This document shows positions 24,603-33,086 of a stretch of 64,000 nt of DNA, one piece after another; within the stretch, counting starts at the first letter, position 1; each line of letters begins with the position of its first letter. Below the pieces are notes generated by a model, which saw nothing but the letters and a program-made list of their open reading frames with translations, had not been told where the DNA came from and did not search any database. The stretch is from Candidatus Defluviilinea gracilis. Lineage in GTDB: Bacteria; Chloroflexota; Anaerolineae; Anaerolineales; Villigracilaceae. The stretch spans positions 1,054,001-1,118,000 of the forward strand of contig JADJWS010000001.1 in assembly GCA_016716235.1 (NCBI GenBank), given 5' to 3'. Position numbers and translations under genes: made by a program.

Positions 24603-25352
24603 CTAATAAGTTATTTTAGGAATTTCCAATCCTATCAAAAAGATTTTTCCATTTGACTCAATAAAATTAGAATGGTTTACTACTTGCCAGATGAAACTTA
24701 ATTTCTCGTCAGTGAGTTCTCCATTAGGTACAAATTCATAAAAATCTTCTAGTGCAAATCCAAACTTGTCTTCAGGCCACACATACTCAACAGTAATATT
24801 GTTGTAATTATACTCAGTCTCTTCAATTGGAAAAACATATAAGTAGCCAATTGTAGGGAGAAACTCCTTTGGTTTTACTCCAGCACCAGACTTAATGTAA
24901 TCAACCAATTTCGATATTTCCTCATTCGTATCTAGCAACCCATCACGTTCTTTGCCACTAAGTCGAATACGCATGTAATCATATGAATTTCCGCCGCCAC
25001 CACCAAACCAATTGAAATAGCCTGCATCAACAAACTTCTCAATTAACGTTTTCATCTCATTTGGTTGCAGGTAGCCTTCAAAGACTTTTCTTGTATCATC
25101 TTCATTGATTACCCAGACAATTCGCCCATCGCCCCAAATTCGAAAATCTGGGATATATCCGTATGGGATTTCTGTCGGACCTAATTCATAAGAAATAATG
25201 AGAGTATCAGGTGATGAGTCCCATATTGCTTTTGGGTGTTCGCTGTTGTATTTGACAAACAAAAAGAAAACACAACCCACAATTATCAAAACGCGCAACA
25301 AGAAAAATGGAAGATTTGATTTTGACTTTCCCATAGTTTTGAATATATTCAA
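24603..25352 (-). CDS. Hypothetical membrane-anchored protein, AT-rich
   Basis: 249 residues with a basic N-terminus, one membrane segment at about 14-33 and an extracytoplasmic domain (about 34-249) with many Tyr, Asn and Ile. A Gly-rich turn occurs in FNWFGGGGGNSYDY. I do not recognise the family. The gene is visibly AT-richer than its neighbours and uses many AAT, ATA and TTA codons, unlike tmk and the AAA gene on either side. This suggests recent acquisition. An alternative start is ATG 25334. Confidence 0.7.
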   Translation of the reverse strand: MNIFKTMGKSKSNLPFFLLRVLIIVGCVFFLFVKYNSEHPKAIWDSSPDTLIISYELGPTEIPYGYIPDFRIWGDGRIVWVINEDDTRKVFEGYLQPNEMKTLIEKFVDAGYFNWFGGGGGNSYDYMRIRLSGKERDGLLDTNEEISKLVDYIKSGAGVKPKEFLPTIGYLYVFPIEETEYNYNNITVEYVWPEDKFGFALEDFYEFVPNGELTDEKLSFIWQVVNHSNFIESNGKIFLIGLEIPKITY

Positions 25353-25406
25353 CTAACAACACAGGCACACAAGCCACGTATCTACCTGTTTCCTTGTCTA
25401 CTTACA

Positions 25407-26981
25407 TCACTCCCTAAAAATCCTCACATGCCTCCTCGGTTCTTTCCCGTAAGAGTGACTGACCAACTCAGCGCTGCGCGCCATTTCGTGTTGGAGGCGG
25501 CGGACGAGTGACGGACCTGGAGGCAAGTCTACCCAGCGTTCGCCGTTGAGGACGGCGGAGATGGCTTGTTGTGTTTCGTGGCGGATGTCTTCCATGTTGT
25601 CGCGGGTGGGCGCGGCGCTCAGGTTGTAGAGGTCGCTGAGGAACTGCTCCACTTGCGCCACGGTGTTGGCGCGCAGGACATAGATCGGCATCCCGCGTTG
25701 CTCGGCTTCCATCACGGTCTGCTGGCGGTTGCGATAATACGTCCGCAGGGTGACGAGCGCGTCGGCTTCGCTCACGTCGCGCACGACGACGGCTGGCACG
25801 CCGAGTCGCTTGGCGGCTTGTTGCAGTCGATTCTTCGCGACGCCATACGCGTACACGCGAACGGTTTGCAACGCGGCTCCAATAGCGGGAGTCGGCTGAG
25901 GCGTGGGTAAAGCCTCCGCTGTTGAAGCAGACCGAAGTCCGCGACGAGGCGTTTTCACATCCGCCTTAGGCTTTGCGGGCGGCGCAGATTTCTCGATCTG
26001 GATTTTTCCCTCGGCATCGCGCATCCGCACTTCGGGAGGCAGGGGCGCGTCGCGCAACAGCGAATCTACAGAAGACATGATGTCGGTGTGGACCGCAAAA
26101 CGATCGCGATGCTGGATCTCGATCAGGACGTCGAACGTGGGCGGAGCGCGTCTTTCGAGGACCGTTTTCTGGGTGCCCCTTCGACGCGCTTCCTCGTCTG
26201 ACAGCGTGACCGCTTCGATGCCGCCGACGAGATCGCTGAGCGTTGGGTTGAGGAGCAGATTGTCGAGCGTTTGACCGTGCGCCGTGCCGATGAGTTGCAC
26301 GCCGCGTTCGGCGATGGTGCGCGCCGCGAGGGCTTCGAGCTCGCGCCCGATCTCGTCAATGACGATGACTTCGGGATTGTGATTCTCGACCGCTTCGATC
26401 ATGACCTCGTGCTGGTGCGTCGGCACTTTGACTTGCATCCGCCGCGCCTTGCCCACTGCGGGATGAGGCACATCGCCGTCGCCGCCGATCTCGTTGGATG
26501 TGTCCACGATGATGACGCGTTTATTTTCAGCGAGGATGCGCGCCGACTCGCGAAGCAAAGTTGTTTTGCCAACGCCAGGTCGTCCGAGGATGAGCACAGA
26601 CTTGCCCGTCTCGATGATGTCTTGAATGATGTCCACTGTGCCGTAGACGGCGCGACCCACGCGCAGAGTTAATCCCACCACTGCGCCGCGTCGGTTGCGG
26701 ATGGCGGAGATGCGATGGAGAGTCCGCTCGATGCCTGCGCGGTTGTCCGCGTCGAAAGTGCCGATGCGCTCGACAACGTGGTCGAGTTCGGCGCGCGTCA
26801 GTTCGGCGCCCGAAAGCACGACTTCATTTTCGACAAAACGCGCGGAGGGAACGCGTCCGAGGTCGAGGATGATTTCGAGGAGCAGGTCGCTGTTGTTCGC
26901 CTCTTCGACCGAGTGACGGATGTTGGTGGGAAGCACGTCGAGGAGGGCGTCGAGGTCGTCGGTGATTTTGAGTTGGGTCAT
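25407..26981 (-). CDS. AAA ATPase with C-terminal R3H domain (SpoIIIAA/Ycf45-like)
   Basis: 524-residue ATPase. The N-terminal region (1-120) precedes an AAA domain with Walker A GRPGVGKTT and Walker B-like EVIVIDEIGREL. IDTSNEIGGDGDVPH-type residues after Walker A are like the sporulation ATPase SpoIIIAA and plastid Ycf45. A Pro/Ala-rich linker (about 330-375) leads to a second small domain (about 375-460), then an R3H single-strand nucleic-acid-binding motif near the C-terminus (QHEMARSAELVSHSYGKEPRRHVRIF in part). The start is ATG 26981; an upstream GTG lies in a repeat. Likely nucleic-acid related. Confidence 0.88.
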   Translation of the reverse strand: MTQLKITDDLDALLDVLPTNIRHSVEEANNSDLLLEIILDLGRVPSARFVENEVVLSGAELTRAELDHVVERIGTFDADNRAGIERTLHRISAIRNRRGAVVGLTLRVGRAVYGTVDIIQDIIETGKSVLILGRPGVGKTTLLRESARILAENKRVIIVDTSNEIGGDGDVPHPAVGKARRMQVKVPTHQHEVMIEAVENHNPEVIVIDEIGRELEALAARTIAERGVQLIGTAHGQTLDNLLLNPTLSDLVGGIEAVTLSDEEARRRGTQKTVLERRAPPTFDVLIEIQHRDRFAVHTDIMSSVDSLLRDAPLPPEVRMRDAEGKIQIEKSAPPAKPKADVKTPRRGLRSASTAEALPTPQPTPAIGAALQTVRVYAYGVAKNRLQQAAKRLGVPAVVVRDVSEADALVTLRTYYRNRQQTVMEAEQRGMPIYVLRANTVAQVEQFLSDLYNLSAAPTRDNMEDIRHETQQAISAVLNGERWVDLPPGPSLVRRLQHEMARSAELVSHSYGKEPRRHVRIFRE

Positions 26982-27053
26982 GGTGGTTTCAGGTGTCACG
27001 TTTCAGGTTTCAAGTTGTGAGGCGTGACGGAGGAGAATTGGGATGATTGGAGA

Positions 27054-27093
27054 TTGGAGATTAGAGATTAGAGACTGGAGACTGGAGATTGGG
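27054..27093. repeat. GAGATTAGAGACTGGAGATTGG near-tandem repeat
   Basis: Four imperfect units in the gap upstream of the AAA/R3H ATPase gene. The 26987-27017 stretch in the same gap is the TTTCAGGTTTCAAG type. Nothing else is visible in 26982-27232. Confidence 0.75.
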
Positions 27094-27232
27094 TTAGAGA
27101 GGTTAACGGATTTTGGGGTGGGGAAGTTTCCTGTCTCGTTTGGCTATTATACGAGGAATACGGAAATCCCCGCGTGATAGGTTCGATTCAGATAAAAACG
27201 CCTTGCGAGGATTTCCATCGCAAGGCTTGGCT

Positions 27233-27460
27233 TTAGACAAATTCAGCAACAGCAACACTCCGCCGTTTGGCGAAATTCTTGCGATGGGTTTTGATTCGCT
27301 CGATTTCGTGCAATGTTTCCGCTGTGAGGTAACTTTCTCCACAATGAGGACAGGATACAACAGGCACGTTTTCAATGACGAGCAAATTCTCGCCCTTTCC
27401 ATAACTGCGCGTCACATAACGGATGCGAGCGCCTTCCTTTCCACAAATATCACAAATCAT
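27233..27460 (-). CDS. YgiT-type zinc-finger protein, probable antitoxin
   Basis: 75 residues with two CxxC pairs (CDIC near residue 3 and CPHC near 37) forming the MqsA/YgiT-type zinc finger, then a short helical tail (LHEIERIKTHRKNFAKRR). There is no C-terminal XRE domain, unlike full MqsA. It follows the DUF4258 gene by 9 nt, the usual toxin-first order of such pairs. Confidence 0.85.
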   Translation of the reverse strand: MICDICGKEGARIRYVTRSYGKGENLLVIENVPVVSCPHCGESYLTAETLHEIERIKTHRKNFAKRRSVAVAEFV

Positions 27461-27469
27461 GGTTTGCTC

Positions 27470-27751
27470 CTACTCACGATAGACGGTAATGATCACCAAC
27501 ATCGATGTAACGCTTATCTTTCCAACTACACAGGCGATGCTTCCTTCAATTGTTCCGCCTTCAATGATGTACTTCCATTCGGCTGTTTCCGAATCCTTTT
27601 GTCTTTCGGTGATCTTGCCTGTCAAAATGAGACTCTCAACATCAAAAATAGATAATTCATCTTCATCCATTTCTTCTTCAGCATGCAGGGTCATCACATA
27701 CTGCCTGCTACGGATTTTCTCCCGCATCTGTTGAAGGATTCGTTCGTACAC
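27470..27751 (-). CDS. DUF4258 protein, probable toxin
   Basis: 93 residues with the DUF4258 pattern: YVMTLHAEEEMDEDELSIFDVESLILTGKI in two blocks (HAEEEM, and DVESLILTGKITERQKD), then beta strands. DUF4258 has a BrnT/RelE-like fold and is often next to YgiT-type zinc-finger genes. With the following gene it forms a compact two-gene module. Toxicity is inferred. Confidence 0.83.
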   Translation of the reverse strand: MYERILQQMREKIRSRQYVMTLHAEEEMDEDELSIFDVESLILTGKITERQKDSETAEWKYIIEGGTIEGSIACVVGKISVTSMLVIITVYRE

Positions 27752-27785
27752 ATCATCTCCTGATTAATTTTATCACGGCAATGGC

Positions 27786-28706
27786 TTACTTCTTCCCCTC
27801 AACCCGACTCACCCGCGAAGGCTGAACGCTCACTCCCTTCGGCACAGCGGATGCGGGCAAGCCTTCCTTCACCAGCCGCGCGAGGTGTTTCACCATCACC
27901 GCCTGGCGCGGACCCGACTTCGCGCCCAAGTCTGCAAGCACGGGTTCGAGCCATGCCTGATACGAACGGACACACACATACACGGGACGAGAACGTCTGT
28001 CGGGTAGTTGGCTGATCAACGAGGCAAGTTTCGCGCTCACATCGGTCGCTTCGGGATGGATGAGCGGCGTCAACACAATTCCATGCGCTCCATGCGTCAC
28101 GCTGACGTGGCATTTCGCGCCATCGTTGCTCAGCCATCCAAGCGGTGTCTTTGGCTGTGGTTCGACAGGTTGCAACAGTGGCGGGACAATTTGATGATAC
28201 AGACTCTGCACCGCAGGAAGATGAACGGAGCGGACTCGGCTCCACGCTTCGTTCTTCGCCTCAGCCTGCTCCCCCATCCCAGACATTTCCCACATCCTCT
28301 GCCATGCGTAGACGGAGAATCCCGATTTCCGCAGAGGCACGAACGCATCGCTGACCTCGTCCACTTCTGCAAGAACGTGGAACGCGCCCCATGTCCCTGC
28401 TTGGGCGGATAGGTTTTCGATCAACGCGGGCAATTCGGGGTGAGTCAGATTCGACAACGGCGCAAGATACAGCAACTTTGCAAACGTATCTTCCTGCGAA
28501 TGGATTATCCCGCCTAGCACCGAGTCATGTTCGCCGTTTGCGATCGCGCCATAGACGTGCCGCGCGGGATTCATGTACGCGAGCAATCGCACCGCGCCGA
28601 GCGGATTCCCCCGAGTCAACGTGCGCGCCGTATCCAACCCTATCGCCTCATCGCGGAAGCGATACAGTTGCGGAAGGTCCAACAAAGCAAGCGGTCGGAT
28701 GGACAT
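27786..28706 (-). CDS. Putative GNAT-like protein
   Basis: 306 residues from ATG 28706. The N-terminal part (MSIRPLALLDLPQLYRFRDEAIGLD) resembles the start of GNAT acetyltransferases, and a middle part (FAKLLYLAPLSNLTHPELPALI) resembles their acetyl-CoA region, but the QxxGxG loop is not clear. The C-terminal third is different and ends basic. No membrane segment. Probably a diverged acetyltransferase-fold protein. Confidence 0.6.
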   Translation of the reverse strand: MSIRPLALLDLPQLYRFRDEAIGLDTARTLTRGNPLGAVRLLAYMNPARHVYGAIANGEHDSVLGGIIHSQEDTFAKLLYLAPLSNLTHPELPALIENLSAQAGTWGAFHVLAEVDEVSDAFVPLRKSGFSVYAWQRMWEMSGMGEQAEAKNEAWSRVRSVHLPAVQSLYHQIVPPLLQPVEPQPKTPLGWLSNDGAKCHVSVTHGAHGIVLTPLIHPEATDVSAKLASLISQLPDRRSRPVYVCVRSYQAWLEPVLADLGAKSGPRQAVMVKHLARLVKEGLPASAVPKGVSVQPSRVSRVEGKK

Positions 28707-28716
28707 ATTCAATTTT

Positions 28717-28863
28717 TACCACAAAGTACACAAAGAGCACAAAGGTTTAATTGCGCGGCGCAACGTGATGACTTCTACTTGACCATCTTTCGCCAAGGTT
28801 TAAAACAAAGAACCACAACCATCACTCAACCAACCTTAGTGACCTTCGTGTACTTCGTGGTTA
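28717..28863. repeat. Inverted ACCACAAAGTACACAAAG repeat pair
   Basis: ACCACAAAGTACACAAAG near 28718 and CTTCGTGTACTTCGTGGT near 28845 are imperfect inverted copies at the two ends of the gap between the GNAT-like gene and pdxT. The centre has no gene. Same family as 7100-7159, 48082-48110, 59053 and 59714. Confidence 0.7.
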
Positions 28864-28872
28864 AACGATTTC

Positions 28873-29451
28873 TCAATCAACCAGTGTCAAAAAATATTTA
28901 TGGAAGCGCGTGTCGTCCGTCAGTTCGGGGTGAAACGACGTGGCGAGGAGATGTCCCTGTTGCGCGGCAACAATCCTCCCGTCGGAAACCGAGGCGAGAA
29001 TCTTTGCATCCCCGCTCACCGACTCGATGATCGGCGCGCGGATGAAGATCGCGTGATAATCTTCCTTTGTGCCTGTGGCTTGTTTGAGTTCAGGAATATC
29101 CAAATCCGTTTCAAACGAATCGATCTGACGACCGAACGCATTGCGTTGCACTTTGATATCCATCAATCCAAGCAGAGGCTGGTCGCGGCTCACATCTTTT
29201 GAAAGAAAGATCGCGCCCGCACACGTTCCCCAGATCGCATGGCGTTGACCGAATGTCTTCAACGAATCCATCAAGTTGTACGCGACGGCGAGTTTGCCAA
29301 TCGTCGTAGACTCGCCGCCAGGGATGATGAGCCCGTCGAGTCCCTTGAGATGTTCAGGCAAACGCACTTCGGATGCTTCCACGTTCAAGCGCTTGAGCAT
29401 CACGATATGTTCAGCGAAGTCTCCTTGTAAGGCAAGTACTCCAATCTTCAT
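28873..29451 (-). CDS. pdxT: Pyridoxal 5'-phosphate synthase glutaminase subunit
   Basis: 192-residue class I glutaminase that supplies ammonia to PdxS. N-terminal MKIGVLALQGDFAEH, the GGESTT motif (IIPGGESTTIGKL), the catalytic Cys in GTCAGAIFL at about 79, and the His/Glu pair in TSFHPELTDD at about 174-176. The start is ATG 29451 (the frame adds four residues upstream). Downstream of pdxS on the same strand; together they make PLP from glutamine, ribose 5-phosphate and glyceraldehyde 3-phosphate. Confidence 0.96.
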   Translation of the reverse strand: MKIGVLALQGDFAEHIVMLKRLNVEASEVRLPEHLKGLDGLIIPGGESTTIGKLAVAYNLMDSLKTFGQRHAIWGTCAGAIFLSKDVSRDQPLLGLMDIKVQRNAFGRQIDSFETDLDIPELKQATGTKEDYHAIFIRAPIIESVSGDAKILASVSDGRIVAAQQGHLLATSFHPELTDDTRFHKYFLTLVD

Positions 29452-29534
29452 AGTTGTAGTCAATTCAAAGTCAAGAGTAATCAGTCATCAGTTATCAGGC
29501 TGCTCACTGATGACTGATCACTGCTCACTATCTT

Positions 29535-30422
29535 TTACCAACCCCTCCCCGCGATCTTCTCCGCCTCGGGCATCTGCGACACATTACGCCCGACCATCGC
29601 CTCGCCGAGATTCTTGCTCACCTCCGCGAGAATGGACGCGTCTTGATAATGCGTCACCGCTTTGACGATTGCATTCGCGCGCTTCGCGGGATCGCCGCTC
29701 TTGAAGATTCCCGAACCGACGAACACGCCGTCCACGCCGAGTTGCATCATCAACGCGGCATCGGCGGGAGTCGCAACTCCGCCCGCGGCAAAATTGACAA
29801 CGGGCATGCGCCCGAGTTCTTTCGTCTCTTTCACCAATTCATACGGCGCGCCGATCTCTTTTGAATAGCGCATCAACTCTTCGTCAGCCATCGTGGTCAA
29901 CTTGCGAATATCGCCCAACACGGTCCGCGCGTGACGCACCGCCTCGACCACATCGCCCGTCCCTGCTTCACCTTTCGTGCGGATCATCGCCGCGCCTTCA
30001 CCCACGCGTCGCAACGCCTCGCCGAGATTACGGCATCCGCACACGAACGGCACAGTGAAGTTATGTTTCAAAATATGATTCGATTCATCGGCGGGCGTCA
30101 GCACTTCCGACTCGTCAATGTAATCCACGCCCAGCGACTCAAGAATCTGCGCTTCGACAAAATGTCCGATGCGGCACTTCGCCATCACAGGGATCGAAAC
30201 CGAATCGATAATTTTCAAAATCAATTCAGGGTCGCTCATACGCGCCACGCCGCCGTCCGCGCGAATATCAGCAGGCACACGTTCAAGCGCCATCACCGCG
30301 CACGCGCCCGCATCCTCCGCGATCTTCGCATGTTCCGCCGTCACCACATCCATGATGACGCCGCCCTTCAACATTTGCGCCAGCCCTTTTTTCTCCGTCC
30401 ACGTACCAGTTTTTACTTCCAT
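29535..30422 (-). CDS. pdxS: Pyridoxal 5'-phosphate synthase lyase subunit
   Basis: 295-residue TIM-barrel synthase subunit, normal length. Conserved blocks: KGGVIMDVVTAEHAKIAEDAGACAV in part, MERVPADIR-like ALERVPADIRADGG, MAKCRIGHFVEAQILE, YIDESEVLTPAD, FVCGCRNLGEALRR, and NFAAGGVATPADAALMMQLG. Catalytic Lys residues are in MAKCRIGH and upstream. The 83-nt gap to pdxT contains a CAGTCATCAGTTATCAG-type repeat (29480-29524). Confidence 0.97.
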   Translation of the reverse strand: MEVKTGTWTEKKGLAQMLKGGVIMDVVTAEHAKIAEDAGACAVMALERVPADIRADGGVARMSDPELILKIIDSVSIPVMAKCRIGHFVEAQILESLGVDYIDESEVLTPADESNHILKHNFTVPFVCGCRNLGEALRRVGEGAAMIRTKGEAGTGDVVEAVRHARTVLGDIRKLTTMADEELMRYSKEIGAPYELVKETKELGRMPVVNFAAGGVATPADAALMMQLGVDGVFVGSGIFKSGDPAKRANAIVKAVTHYQDASILAEVSKNLGEAMVGRNVSQMPEAEKIAGRGW

Positions 30423-30582
30423 TTTTACTCCTTGGATTTCTCGCGCATGGATTTTTTATCCACGCGATGACTTAATCTTTTCATTTTGGATTCTACCACG
30501 CAGGACAAAACGCCTCACCCGAAGGGACGGCTGATTCTGCTTCCTGAAAATTTTTCCACGCTTGAGGATTCTCCCTCACCCC

Positions 30583-30609
30583 ATCCCCTCTCCCGCTGGG
30601 AGAGGGGAT
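30583..30609. repeat. CCCCTCTCCC palindrome
   Basis: ATCCCCTCTCCC, 3-nt loop, GGGAGAGGGGAT, preceded by CTCACCCC. A second copy of the family is at 37775-37797 (CCCCTCTCC/GGAGAGGGG followed by CTGGGGTGAGG). It lies 9 nt before a promoter -35 box. Confidence 0.8.
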
Positions 30610-30618
30610 TCTTGCCTC

Positions 30619-30655
30619 TTGACAAAATCTCCCGAAAGCATACAATTGTGACAAT
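30619..30655 (+). promoter_or_regulatory. Promoter and possible operator of the GntR(YtrA)-SPFH operon
   Basis: TTGACA (30619-30624), 16 nt, TACAAT (30641-30646). Overlapping the -10 box is the perfect inverted repeat ATTGTGACAAT (30645-30655), and TACAATT units follow at 30659 and 30668 up to the ATG. This is a plausible autoregulatory site for the GntR protein encoded at 30674. Confidence 0.65.
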
Positions 30656-30673
30656 GATACAATTAGTACAATT

Positions 30674-31090
30674 ATGACAAACAAAAAACTCACCCTCCAA
30701 ATAGATTTCCGCTCGGGCTTGCCGATCTACACGCAGATCGTCAATCAGGTGCAGGCGCAAGTAGCCAGCGGAATTCTCAAACCAGACGATCAACTTCCAA
30801 CCGTGCGCGCGTTGGCGGAAGAACTGCGCGTCAACTTCAACACGGTTGCGCGAGCGTATCGTATTTTGGATGAAGCGAGAATCATATCCACGCAACAAGG
30901 ACGTGGGACATTCATTACCGAGATCCCGCCGCCGAAAGTGACGGAACGTCTGCGCAGAGAATCGCTCGAGGCGTTGACGCAACGATACATCGGCGAAGCG
31001 CTGAGGCTGGGATTCTCGAAGAGCGAGGTCCGCCAAATGGTTAGCGACCAGCTCAAAGCGTGGAGTGAAGCGAGTAAGTCCGAAGAATAA
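30674..31090 (+). CDS. GntR-family regulator, YtrA subfamily
   Basis: 138-residue small GntR repressor: a winged helix (about 8-80, with PIYTQIVNQVQAQVASGIL and LAEELRVNFNTVARAYRIL) plus a short helical dimerisation tail, with no ligand domain. YtrA-type proteins usually repress the transporter or membrane-stress operon they head. It starts a five-gene run with SPFH, SdpI-like, DUF4177 and YhfC proteins. The leader lacks a clear ribosome site. Confidence 0.92.
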   Translation: MTNKKLTLQIDFRSGLPIYTQIVNQVQAQVASGILKPDDQLPTVRALAEELRVNFNTVARAYRILDEARIISTQQGRGTFITEIPPPKVTERLRRESLEALTQRYIGEALRLGFSKSEVRQMVSDQLKAWSEASKSEE

Positions 31091-31162
31091 ATCGTAGCAA
31101 CGAATTTATTCGTCCAGTGAACGACTGAAGTCGTTACTACGGAAGAACTAAAGGAGAATGAA

Positions 31163-32110
31163 ATGGATACAAAATTTATGAAATCAATAGTTGAAAAGAA
31201 AAAATCACGGCAAGCAGATCCGCATATCCCGCCAATCGCATGGTTTCTGTTCATCGTCCTGCTGACAGGATTGATCAAGGGAATAATCTATCTTGATCTC
31301 ATTGGGGCAACAGACCTGCAAATTACGCTGTTCACGTTTCCGATGCTTGTGCTTGCCATGTATGGGTTATTCGCCATCAAAGTGGCGTCACAATGGGAAA
31401 AAGCAGTGGTTTTGCGGCTCGGAAAATTCAAAAAACTCGCCGGACCTGGCGCTTTTTGGATCGTCCCAATCGTTGACTCGATTCCAACGTGGATTGATCA
31501 TCGCGTGATGGTCACGCCGTTTGCCGCGCAGAAAACACTGACGAAAGATACGGTGCCTGTGGATGTGGACGCGGTACTGTTTTGGGTTGTATGGGATGCC
31601 GAGAAAGCCGCGCTCGAAGTGGAAAACTATCGCGCCGCTGTTGACTGGGCGGCACAAACAGCTTTGCGCGACATCATCGGTCGCATGATGCTGGCGGATA
31701 TTCTCGTGGGACGAAGCGTCATTGATAAAGAACTGCAACAAGTGATTGACGAACGCACCACACCCTGGGGCGTGACCGTGCAGTCGGTTGAGATACGCGA
31801 CATTGTCATCCCGCAGGATTTGGAAGATACCATGTCGCGGCAAGCGCAGGCGGAGCGTGAGCGTCAAGCCCGCGTGATCCTCGGCGAATCGGAGAAGCAG
31901 ATCGCCGAATCGTTTGCCGAGGCGTCAAAGGCTTACGCGGATAACCCAACCGCCTTGCACCTCCGCGCGATGAACATGCTCTTTGAAGGCTTGAAAGAAA
32001 AAGGCGCGCTGGTGATCGTCCCCAGTTCGGCTGTGGACACGATGAATCTCGGCGGACTCAGCGGCGTCGTCTCGATGGCGCAGAATAACTTGCCGAAGGA
32101 AAATAAGTAG
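31163..32110 (+). CDS. SPFH/stomatin-like membrane protein
   Basis: 315 residues. Two N-terminal membrane segments (about 25-45 and 52-73), then an SPFH/PHB domain (about 75-235) with EKAVVLRLGKFKKLAGPGAFWIVPIVDSI in part, VDVDAVLFWVVWDAEKA and the coiled-coil region RQAQAERERQARVILGESEKQ. C-terminal SGVVSMAQNN. Such proteins form ring-like membrane microdomain scaffolds. Second gene of the GntR-led operon. Confidence 0.92.
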   Translation: MDTKFMKSIVEKKKSRQADPHIPPIAWFLFIVLLTGLIKGIIYLDLIGATDLQITLFTFPMLVLAMYGLFAIKVASQWEKAVVLRLGKFKKLAGPGAFWIVPIVDSIPTWIDHRVMVTPFAAQKTLTKDTVPVDVDAVLFWVVWDAEKAALEVENYRAAVDWAAQTALRDIIGRMMLADILVGRSVIDKELQQVIDERTTPWGVTVQSVEIRDIVIPQDLEDTMSRQAQAERERQARVILGESEKQIAESFAEASKAYADNPTALHLRAMNMLFEGLKEKGALVIVPSSAVDTMNLGGLSGVVSMAQNNLPKENK

Positions 32111-32148
32111 AGCGAGATACTATATCGCTCTACGAAAGGAAAATCAAA

Positions 32149-32793
32149 ATGTCAACTCGAACAACCATCTTTATTTCTGTCGCCCTTATCGCCATCGCGA
32201 TACTGGCGGGACTCCTGCTTTGGAGCCGTCTGCCCGATCCCATGCCTGCGCATTGGAATGCGGCAGGCGAGATTGACGGTTATATGTCCAAATTCTGGGG
32301 TGTATTTCTCATACCGATCATCAGCATCGCGCTGGCGGGTTTGTTCCTGATCATCCCAAACATTGACCCGCTCAAGGCAAATATCGCCCAATTCCGCGCC
32401 ACCTTTAACTGGTTCATCGTGGTCTTTGTGGTGTATATGCTCTACGTCTATGCCCTGACCCTCTTTGCCGCGCTCGGAACCTCTTTCAACATGACGCTCA
32501 TGCTTTTACCAGCGGTCGGACTGCTCTTCATTGGCATAGGCTATTTGATGAACGGAGCAAAACGCAACTTCTTTATCGGCATCCGCACCCCCTGGACACT
32601 CTCAAGCGATACGGTCTGGGATGAAACGCATAAACTCGGCTCCAAACTGTTCATGCTGGGCGGTGTGGTCACCATCCTTTGCGCGTTTCTAGGCGAATCA
32701 GGGATATGGATCATGCTGGTCGCCATGCTCGGCGCCGCCTTTGCACCGATCGTCTATTCGTATGTGTTGTATCAGCGAGAAACAAAAGCCTAG
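32149..32793 (+). CDS. SdpI-like (DUF1648) membrane protein
   Basis: 214 residues with about six membrane helices. The N-terminal DUF1648 signature is LPDPMPAHWNAAGEIDGYMSKF, and the SdpI domain follows with FFIGIRTPWTLSSDTVWDETHKLGSKLF in two blocks. SdpI of Bacillus gives immunity to the SdpC toxin; most relatives are of unknown role. No toxin gene is visible here. Third gene of the operon. Confidence 0.9.
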   Translation: MSTRTTIFISVALIAIAILAGLLLWSRLPDPMPAHWNAAGEIDGYMSKFWGVFLIPIISIALAGLFLIIPNIDPLKANIAQFRATFNWFIVVFVVYMLYVYALTLFAALGTSFNMTLMLLPAVGLLFIGIGYLMNGAKRNFFIGIRTPWTLSSDTVWDETHKLGSKLFMLGGVVTILCAFLGESGIWIMLVAMLGAAFAPIVYSYVLYQRETKA

Positions 32794-32820
32794 CCAAACG
32801 GAGCGGGACTCCCCCCGCCC

Positions 32821-32836
32821 CGTTTCACGTGAAACG
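32821..32836. promoter_or_regulatory. parS-like site (ParB binding)
   Basis: CGTTTCACGTGAAACG matches the conserved parS palindrome TGTTTCACGTGAAACA at the 14 central positions. It lies in the leader of the DUF4177 gene, directly next to its GGAGG ribosome site, 25 kb from parAB. It is the only full match I found by eye; other GTTTCACGT stretches are half sites in repeats. Confidence 0.75.
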
Positions 32837-32845
32837 GAGGCTCAC

Positions 32846-33067
32846 ATGAGCGACGAAATCAAACTATGGGAATATCGCGTCCAGACCATCGGAAGTATGT
32901 TTGGATCGAAAGATGAAGATATTCAAGAAAAACTCGATGAATGGGGCTTGGAAGGCTGGGAAGCCATCAATGTGTACACACCATACGGAAGCGGTAAGAT
33001 CACCATGGTCGCCAAACGTCCGCTCACCGAACGCGCGCGGCGGATGCGTTCCATGCCGTCGCAATAA
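32846..33067 (+). CDS. DUF4177 small protein
   Basis: 73 residues from ATG 32846 with a GGAGG ribosome site. WEYRVQTIGSMFGSKDEDIQEKLDEWG in part, then LEGWEAINVYTPYGSG, the usual DUF4177 pattern (start with W/Y-E-Y, then LNEwGaeGWEl). A small soluble protein of unknown function. Its leader contains the parS-like site. Fourth gene of the operon. Confidence 0.85.
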   Translation: MSDEIKLWEYRVQTIGSMFGSKDEDIQEKLDEWGLEGWEAINVYTPYGSGKITMVAKRPLTERARRMRSMPSQ

Positions 33068-33086
33068 ATCATAAGGAGAAAATACT

